From Hydrogenothermaceae bacterium (GTDB lineage Bacteria > Aquificota > Aquificia > Aquificales > Hydrogenothermaceae): a stretch of 10,506 bases of DNA. Shown one piece after another: positions 6,329 to 10,506 of the stretch. A program made the position numbers and the translations under genes. Positions within the stretch are counted from its first letter, which is position 1; each line of letters starts with the position of its first letter. Location of the stretch: assembly GCA_015490675.1 (NCBI GenBank), contig WFXI01000011.1, positions 1 to 10,506 on the forward strand, in the 5' to 3' direction. Below the pieces are notes generated by a model, which was given only the letters and a program-made list of their open reading frames with translations, did no database searches and was not told the DNA's origin.

Positions 6329-6937
6329 TTATGTTAATTCTTCAATATAAATTCTTCCATCTTCTATATAAGCTCTTTCAGGTTTGTCAGGCTCTTCCAT
6401 TTCATCTGGAGACCTTGTGTATAAGCTTGCAATTCTAAGTTGTTGAGGCATTAGTTTTAATGCCATTATAGAAGCAGTTTCATCTCCATTTGCTCCAGCG
6501 TGTGCTATTCCTCTAAGTGTCCCCATTACAATAATATTTCCTGAAGCTATAACATAAGCATCTGGATTAACATCTCCAATAATCAAAACATCCCCATCAT
6601 ACTCAATAGTTTGCCCACTTCTAAGAGTTTTATTTACAACTTTTAAAGGTTTTTTTTCTTTTATTTTAGGAAGTATATCTGATGATGAAGTCTCTTGTTT
6701 CTTTGGCTCTTTGTAACCAAGGATTTTAGAGTTATGTTTTTTTACAAGTTCTTCTAGTTTCTTTTTTTCTTCTTCTGTTAGTATAGAGTCTTCATCTTCT
6801 ATTATTATCATACTACCTTTAAAAACTGTAGATGATAGTTTCTTTTCTATCTGGTCATATATGTTTGAAACATCAGTCTCATTTTTTATTTTTATGATTA
6901 AAGCTGGAACTGTTATCCCTTTAATTTCTATACTCAA
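6329..6937 (-). CDS. minC: Septum site-determining protein MinC, TTG start
   Basis: MinC inhibits FtsZ polymerisation and is placed at the poles by MinD. The 202-aa protein has an N-terminal FtsZ-inhibiting domain (about 1-75, with IKGITVPALIIKI), a polar Lys/Ser-rich linker (about 76-100), and a C-terminal beta-helical MinD-binding/dimerisation domain. That last domain contains RSGQ at 106-109, GDVNPDA at 121-127 and GTLRGIAHAGANGD at 139-152. The start must be non-ATG. The only plausible initiator is TTG (complement of 6935-6937), because an in-frame TGA lies five codons upstream and the first internal ATG is residue 43, inside the domain. GAGAG sits about nine bases upstream. A weak TTG start on the first gene of the unit could keep MinC low relative to MinD. 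Confidence 0.93.
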   Translation of the reverse strand: MSIEIKGITVPALIIKIKNETDVSNIYDQIEKKLSSTVFKGSMIIIEDEDSILTEEEKKKLEELVKKHNSKILGYKEPKKQETSSSDILPKIKEKKPLKVVNKTLRSGQTIEYDGDVLIIGDVNPDAYVIASGNIIVMGTLRGIAHAGANGDETASIMALKLMPQQLRIASLYTRSPDEMEEPDKPERAYIEDGRIYIEELT

Positions 6938-6950
6938 AGTTATATTCTCT

Positions 6951-6984
6951 CATTATAACTAGGATATATATTTACATTATAACT
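6951..6984 (-). repeat. Direct repeat of AGTTATAATG upstream of minC
   Basis: The 10-base sequence CATTATAACT occurs exactly twice on the plus strand, at 6951-6960 and 6975-6984, 24 bases start to start. Read toward minC it is AGTTATAATG and contains a perfect TATAAT each time. The spacing is a little over two helical turns. It could be two alternative -10 elements or a repeated protein-binding site. AT-rich sequence makes short repeats common, so function is uncertain. Confidence 0.5.
6976..6981 (-). promoter_or_regulatory. Candidate -10 element for the minC operon
   Basis: On the minus strand this is a perfect TATAAT in GTTATAATG, about 38 bases before the TTG start of minC. It would give a leader of roughly 30 bases that includes the GAGAG ribosome binding site. 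I see no good TTGACA at the proper distance. A second TATAAT at 6952-6957 would give a leader of under ten bases, and is less likely. Being upstream of a ten-gene unit, this is the only clear space for its main promoter. Confidence 0.4.
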
Positions 6985-7012
6985 TAAAAAGGAGTATAAA
7001 ACATAACTAAGG

Positions 7013-7018
7013 TATAAT
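7013..7018 (+). promoter_or_regulatory. Candidate -10 element for lysA-purD
   Basis: This is a perfect TATAAT on the plus strand, 43 bases before the lysA ATG. The position suits a promoter, with a leader of about 35 bases. No convincing -35 is seen at 16-18 bases upstream. The -10 is part of the palindrome TATAATTATA (7013-7022), so the same bases also read TATAAT on the minus strand. The GGAG that follows at 7044-7047 is 14 bases from the lysA ATG, unusually far for a Shine-Dalgarno sequence. Confidence 0.4.
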
Positions 7019-7061
7019 TATATTATTATCTAAATTCTAAAACGGAGTCTAAACAATTCTT

Positions 7062-8336
7062 ATGGAAAGTAATTGGAGTAAATATTTTTCATATAAACAC
7101 AATGAACTTTCTTGCGAAAATGTTCCTTTAAGTAAAATTGCTGAAGAAATAGGGACACCTTTTTATGTTTATAGTAAAAAGGCAATATTAGATAAGATTA
7201 AGGAATACAAGGAGGCCTTTTCGGATATTGATACTTTAATTTGTTATGCTACAAAAGCAAATCCTAATTTGTCTATTTTAAAAGTAGTAAAAGAAGAAGG
7301 GCTTGGCGCAGATATAGTATCTGGTGGAGAACTTTTTAAGGCAAGAAAAGCAGGTATTTCTCCTAAGAAAATTGTCTATGCTGGTGTAGGCAAAACTGAT
7401 TTTGAACTTGATTACGCAGTAAGAGAAGAAATTTTAGCTTTTAATGTAGAAAGTAAAGAAGAATTAACAGTTTTAAATGAAATAGCAGGAAAAAGAAAGA
7501 AAAAAGCTAGAATTGCAATAAGAGTTAATCCTGATGTTGACCCAAAAACACACCCATATATCTCAACAGGTTTAAAAAAGAGTAAATTTGGTATAGACAT
7601 AGATGAAGCCATAGATGCCTATAAGTTTGCAAAAAGTTTAGAAAATATTGAAATAGTTGGAATTCACTGTCATATAGGCTCACAAATAATGGATGTTTCT
7701 CCATATAAGGAAGCTATAGAAAAAGTTTTAAATTTAGTTGAGAAACTAAAAAAAGAAGGAATAGAGCTATCCCACATAGATATAGGTGGAGGTCTTGGAA
7801 TAAGATACAGGCCTGAAGATACACCTCCAAAACCTAAAGATTTAGCAGATATTATTGTCCCTCTTGTAAAGAATTCAGGATTGAAACTAGTTCTAGAACC
7901 TGGACGCTCTTTAATTGGTGAAGCTGGTGCTTTAGTATCTAAAGTTTTATTTACAAAAAATAAGAAGGAAAAACACTTTATTATTATTGATACAGGTATG
8001 AACGATTTAATGAGACCATCAATATATAACGCTTATCACCATATAATTGCTGTAAAACCAAAAGAAAAAAAAGTTGTAGCAGACATAGTTGGGCCAATAT
8101 GTGAAACTGGAGATTTTTTAGCTTTGGATAGAGAAATAGATGACCTGAAAAGGGGAGATTTGCTTGCAATTATGAGTGCTGGAGCTTACGGAGCTTCTAT
8201 GTCTTCTAATTACAATGTTAGACCTAGAGCGTGCGAGGTTTTAGTGGATAATGATACTTTTAAAGTAATAAGAGAAAGAGAAGATTATAACTATCTTATA
8301 AAACCTGAAGAAAAAGCATTAGAAGGAGAGGTTTAG
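7062..8336 (+). CDS. lysA: Diaminopimelate decarboxylase
   Basis: LysA removes CO2 from meso-diaminopimelate to make L-lysine, the final step of the DAP pathway. The 424-aa protein is a fold-type III PLP enzyme. K65 in CYATKANPN forms the Schiff base, and HIGSQ (204-208), GGGLG (242-246) and EPGRS (279-283) bind PLP. GPICETGD (344-351) supplies the active-site Cys/Glu from the partner subunit, and AGAYGASMSSNYN (373-385) is the conserved C-terminal signature. Length and motifs are complete, and the CETGD motif separates it from ornithine and arginine decarboxylases. The ATG is preceded by an in-frame TAA four codons upstream and no nearer alternative start exists, although the nearest GGAG is 14 bases away. 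It is the first gene of the rightward unit, divergent from minC. Confidence 0.97.
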   Translation: MESNWSKYFSYKHNELSCENVPLSKIAEEIGTPFYVYSKKAILDKIKEYKEAFSDIDTLICYATKANPNLSILKVVKEEGLGADIVSGGELFKARKAGISPKKIVYAGVGKTDFELDYAVREEILAFNVESKEELTVLNEIAGKRKKKARIAIRVNPDVDPKTHPYISTGLKKSKFGIDIDEAIDAYKFAKSLENIEIVGIHCHIGSQIMDVSPYKEAIEKVLNLVEKLKKEGIELSHIDIGGGLGIRYRPEDTPPKPKDLADIIVPLVKNSGLKLVLEPGRSLIGEAGALVSKVLFTKNKKEKHFIIIDTGMNDLMRPSIYNAYHHIIAVKPKEKKVVADIVGPICETGDFLALDREIDDLKRGDLLAIMSAGAYGASMSSNYNVRPRACEVLVDNDTFKVIREREDYNYLIKPEEKALEGEV

Positions 8337-8339
8337 AGA

Positions 8340-9617
8340 ATGAAAGTTTTAGTGGTAGGTAATGGTGGCAGAGAACATGCATTAGCCTGGAAAATTAAAC
8401 AAAGTCCACTTGTAGATAGGTTATATGTAGCAAAAGGAAATGCTGGAATTTGGCAAATTGCAGAAAAAGTAGATATATCTCCTACTGATATACCTTCATT
8501 GGTAGAGTTTGCAAAAAAAGAAAAAATAGACCTTACAGTCGTTGGTCCAGAACAACCTTTATCTGAAGGTATTGCTGATGCTTTTGAAGAAGCAGGTTTA
8601 AAAATATTTGGTCACAAAAAATCGTCTGCTATTTTGGAAGCTTCTAAAGTTTTTGCAAAAAACTTTATGAAAAAATATGGAATACCTACTGCATTTTACG
8701 AAACATTTGACAATGAAAAAGATGCAATAGACTTTGTAAAACAAAAAGGTGCTCCAATTGTTATAAAAGCAGATGGCCTTGCTGCAGGAAAGGGAGTAAT
8801 TATTGCTAATACTATTGAAGAAGCAGAAAAGGCAATAAAGGAAATGTTTGCTGGAAAATTTGGTGAAGCATCAAAGCGTATAGTTATAGAAGAATTTTTA
8901 GAAGGGGAAGAAGCATCATATATTGCGATGGTAAAAGGCGAAAAACTTGTTCCAATGGCAACTTCTCAAGACCATAAAAGAGTTTTTGATAATGATAAAG
9001 GTCCTAATACAGGTGGAATGGGTGCATATTCTCCAGCTCCAATAGTAGATAAAGATATAGAGCAACAAATTTTAGAAAAAATTATGTATCCAACTCTTAA
9101 AGGTATGAAACAGGAAGGTAGGGAACTTTCTGGGTTTTTATATGCAGGATTAATGATAGGACCTAAAGGAATAAATGTTTTGGAGTTCAATGTTCGTATG
9201 GGAGACCCAGAAACTCAGCCTATAATGAGAAGATTAGAATCAGATTTAGTAGAACATATTTTGGATATTTTAGATGGAAATATTGATAAAGTTTCTCCAA
9301 AATGGAGCGAAAAGTATTGTGTAGGAGTTGTAATGGCTTCTGGAGGATATCCAGAAAAATATGAAAAAGGATTTGAAATTACAGGTATAGAAGAAGCAGA
9401 AAAAGACAAAGATGTTGTTGTTTTTCATGCTGGAACAGACATAAAAGATGGGAAGTTAGTAACTGCCGGAGGCAGAGTTTTAACTGTAACTGCTACAGGC
9501 GATACATTAAAACAGGCAAAGGGAAAAGCGTATAAAGCTGTGGAAAAAATTAAATTTAAAAATGCACACTATAGAAAGGATATAGCTGATAAGGGAATTA
9601 AAAGGCTTGGTGAATAA
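8340..9617 (+). CDS. purD: Phosphoribosylamine-glycine ligase (GAR synthetase)
   Basis: PurD catalyses the second step of purine synthesis, ATP-dependent joining of phosphoribosylamine and glycine. The 425-aa ATP-grasp enzyme shows GNGGREHAL (8-16), GPEQPLSEGIAD (69-80), KADGLAAGKGV (143-153), DHKRVFDNDKGPNTGGMGAY (211-230), EFNVRMGDPETQ (282-293) and TAGGRVL (375-381). These cover the N, ATP-grasp and C domains in order. Length is normal and it is not fused to purM or purN. GGAGAGG eight bases before the ATG, within the end of lysA, and a three-base gap show cotranscription with lysA. The link between lysine and purine synthesis is by operon only, with no pathway relation. Confidence 0.97.
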   Translation: MKVLVVGNGGREHALAWKIKQSPLVDRLYVAKGNAGIWQIAEKVDISPTDIPSLVEFAKKEKIDLTVVGPEQPLSEGIADAFEEAGLKIFGHKKSSAILEASKVFAKNFMKKYGIPTAFYETFDNEKDAIDFVKQKGAPIVIKADGLAAGKGVIIANTIEEAEKAIKEMFAGKFGEASKRIVIEEFLEGEEASYIAMVKGEKLVPMATSQDHKRVFDNDKGPNTGGMGAYSPAPIVDKDIEQQILEKIMYPTLKGMKQEGRELSGFLYAGLMIGPKGINVLEFNVRMGDPETQPIMRRLESDLVEHILDILDGNIDKVSPKWSEKYCVGVVMASGGYPEKYEKGFEITGIEEAEKDKDVVVFHAGTDIKDGKLVTAGGRVLTVTATGDTLKQAKGKAYKAVEKIKFKNAHYRKDIADKGIKRLGE

Positions 9618-9797
9618 ATGAAAAAGTTACCTAAGTTGCAAGTTGTAGCTTATAATCCTGATGATTTTTTATGTCAGGTTTGTGCTTATAAATCTTGTTT
9701 GTACGAAAGTGAAGGAAGAAAATTAATAAAAAATAAAATAAAAGAAATTTCTAAAAAAACTGTAAATTTGCAAAAAAACAAAAATAATAAGATGTGA
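9618..9797 (+). CDS. Small cysteine-cluster protein (59 aa), function unknown
   Basis: I do not recognise this protein. Its ATG follows the purD TAA with no gap, and the frame stays open for 59 codons to a TGA. The N-terminal half has a hydrophobic start (KLPKLQVVAYNPDDFL), then C19-x2-C22-x4-C27. The C-terminal half (about 33-59) is very rich in Lys and Asn. Three closely spaced cysteines suggest metal or iron-sulfur binding, or a structural disulfide, but there are only three rather than four, so a partner or dimer would be needed. No signal peptide or membrane segment is evident. A weak GGTGA in the purD end could serve as ribosome binding site, with coupling by reinitiation. The Lys/Asn-rich end reads like AT-rich noncoding DNA, so a short real gene with a frayed 3' end, or a decayed remnant of a longer gene, is also possible. 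Confidence 0.55.
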   Translation: MKKLPKLQVVAYNPDDFLCQVCAYKSCLYESEGRKLIKNKIKEISKKTVNLQKNKNNKM

Positions 9798-9812
9798 AAG
9801 TAAATTTCATAT
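9792..9812 (+). terminator. Possible weak terminator hairpin at the end of the lysA-purD unit
   Basis: An 8-bp stem (one G-C and one G-T pair, the rest A-T) with a GTAAA loop spans the stop codon of the 59-aa gene. It is followed by AAAG then TTTT rather than an immediate T tract, so it would be an inefficient intrinsic terminator. The position between two units supports it; the stability does not. Confidence 0.25.
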
Positions 9813-9898
9813 AAAGTTTTAATTTGGCATAAAAATTGAATAAACTTAAAATAAAAAAATTTAGATTTTTTAGAAAGTTAGCAATTACTTTATAAATA

Positions 9899-9910
9899 AA
9901 TATGCATATT
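9899..9910. promoter_or_regulatory. 12-base perfect palindrome touching a -35 element, possible operator
   Basis: AATATGCATATT is an exact inverted repeat whose last two bases are the first two of the TTGACA at 9909-9914. A symmetric site overlapping a -35 is where a dimeric repressor or activator would bind. It lies 67-78 bases before the ATG of the beta-barrel gene. No regulator family can be assigned. Confidence 0.35.
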
Positions 9911-9937
9911 GACATATTAAATTATGTATAATATTAA
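9909..9937 (+). promoter_or_regulatory. Candidate promoter of the beta-barrel gene
   Basis: TTGACA at 9909-9914 is a perfect -35 box. The perfect TATAAT at 9927-9932 is only 12 bases downstream, too short for ordinary sigma-70 spacing. A poorer TATTAA at 9932-9937 has the standard 17-base spacing. Either the pair TTGACA/TATTAA works together, or TATAAT acts with another upstream contact. The surrounding 9798-9976 region holds no gene and is strongly AT-rich. Confidence 0.5.
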
Positions 9938-9963
9938 TTATTAAAAGAAAAAATTTTTTTAAT

Positions 9964-9969
9964 GGAGGT
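9964..9969 (+). promoter_or_regulatory. Strong ribosome binding site of the beta-barrel gene
   Basis: GGAGGT is a full Shine-Dalgarno sequence seven bases before the ATG at 9977. It decides that start over the ATGs at 9962 and 9970, the latter of which meets TAG at once. It is among the best sites in the window (with that of minE) and suggests high expression. Confidence 0.75.
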
Positions 9970-9976
9970 ATGTAGT

Positions 9977-10506
9977 ATGAAAAAAGTAGTAGGATTGGCA
10001 GCAGCAGGACTACTTGCAGCAGGAGCTGCACAAGCAGGCAACTTAACAGTTGCAAATTCAGATATTACTCTTTATGGTGGTATTTCTGCAGGAGCAGAGT
10101 ATACTACTACTGATTTAGGGTTAGCGGTAGGAGCAGGTACTGCTCAGGATAGAGAAGACAAGTTTAGACTTTATAATGTAGCTATTGGATTAAAAAAAGA
10201 TGCTGACCCAAATAAATCTCCTATTGGATTTAACTTAGCATTTGCATACTTTTATGTTCCAACAGTAGTAGCATCTGCTGACACTGTTAATAATAATAAT
10301 CTAATAGCTCTTGGAACTACCAACACTTTTAGACCTTGGCTTGGATATGCGACAATAGCTCCTATAGAAGGATTATCTATTGATGCAGGTTTACTATGGG
10401 CTAAGTATGGGGAAGCTCCAGTAACTATTTTAAATCCTCATATTAATAGAGGAGTTCTTTTTGTTCACTATAACCCAGTTTTATTTGCAGGTTTAAGAGT
10501 TAATTA
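9977..10506 (+). CDS. Outer-membrane beta-barrel (porin-like) protein, 5' part
   Basis: The first 176 codons are present and the gene continues past the right edge. It opens with a clear Sec signal peptide: MKK, hydrophobic Ala/Leu/Gly core at 4-17, cleavage expected after AQA at residue 20. The mature part alternates hydrophobic and polar residues with aromatic ends, as in barrel strands: ITLYGGISAGAEYTTT (30-45), RLYNVAIGLKK (64-74), IGFNLAFAYFYV (83-94), LGYATIAP (122-129) and LSIDAGLLWAKYG (133-145). Polar Asn/Asp/Thr-rich loops lie between them, for example around 101-117. The pattern resembles porin-type proteins, possibly the OmpL-like putative beta-barrel porin families of Aquificota, but the family is not certain. 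Its role would be diffusion of small solutes through the outer membrane. It has its own promoter region, a strong ribosome binding site and richer Gly/Ala coding than its neighbours, as expected for an abundant envelope protein. Confidence 0.7.
   Translation, partial: MKKVVGLAAAGLLAAGAAQAGNLTVANSDITLYGGISAGAEYTTTDLGLAVGAGTAQDREDKFRLYNVAIGLKKDADPNKSPIGFNLAFAYFYVPTVVASADTVNNNNLIALGTTNTFRPWLGYATIAPIEGLSIDAGLLWAKYGEAPVTILNPHINRGVLFVHYNPVLFAGLRVN

Noticed and set aside
6919..6953. Ten-codon upstream frame (starting within TATAATG) overlapping the minC start
   Set aside because: No Shine-Dalgarno sequence and an origin within a -10-like box; expected by chance in AT-rich DNA.
7412..9409. Minus-strand open frames inside lysA and purD
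   Set aside because: They are antisense to complete, motif-bearing enzymes and have no independent support.
9854..9871. AAAAAAT / ATTTTTT inverted repeat with a TTAG loop as a terminator
   Set aside because: Seven A-T pairs only, in a homopolymer-rich region; too unstable and too easily explained by base composition.
1..10506. CRISPR arrays, tRNA/rRNA genes, insertion sequences, attachment sites, toxin-antitoxin or defence genes
   Set aside because: No repeat-spacer pattern, no cloverleaf or rRNA motifs, no transposase or integrase frames and no terminal inverted repeats were seen.

Overview
The window is AT-rich bacterial DNA with housekeeping genes packed almost end to end. A SurA-type periplasmic chaperone and a signal-peptide beta-barrel protein with strong resemblance to porins point to a diderm (two-membrane) bacterium. 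The Lys/Glu-rich proteins, low GC and mixture of unrelated housekeeping genes in one transcription unit resemble Aquificota such as Sulfurihydrogenibium. That placement is my inference from style and gene content, not a database match.

Left part, minus strand (1-6937). Ten genes read leftward with gaps of 21 bases or less, or with overlaps: minC-minD-minE (division-site selection), hisG (histidine), glmU (UDP-GlcNAc for wall and LPS), a surA-like chaperone, trpD (tryptophan), two tiny membrane proteins (63 and 40 aa) joined by an ATGA overlap, and a FabL-like enoyl-ACP reductase or related SDR. After a 107-base gap with a weak AT hairpin comes the start of dnaX (DNA polymerase III gamma/tau), which runs off the left edge. 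The layout suggests one long cotranscribed unit for cell envelope, division and amino acid synthesis.

Middle (6938-7061). A 124-base divergent control region separates minC from lysA. It holds several TATAAT-type -10 sequences on both strands, including an exact 10-base direct repeat reading AGTTATAATG toward minC.

Right part, plus strand (7062-10506). lysA (diaminopimelate decarboxylase) and purD (GAR synthetase) are followed without a gap by an unrecognised 59-aa gene with a C-x2-C-x4-C cluster. A 179-base AT-rich intergenic region follows. It has a weak hairpin at the stop codon, a 12-base palindrome touching a perfect TTGACA, a TATAAT and a strong GGAGGT ribosome binding site. It leads into a secreted outer-membrane beta-barrel-like gene that is cut by the right edge.

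Most of the window is ordinary conserved metabolism and cell division. The least explained parts are the three small genes (40, 63 and 59 aa), the control region between minC and lysA, and the palindrome at the porin-like gene's promoter. I found no mobile element, CRISPR array, tRNA or rRNA, and no sign of a novel defence or multi-gene system.
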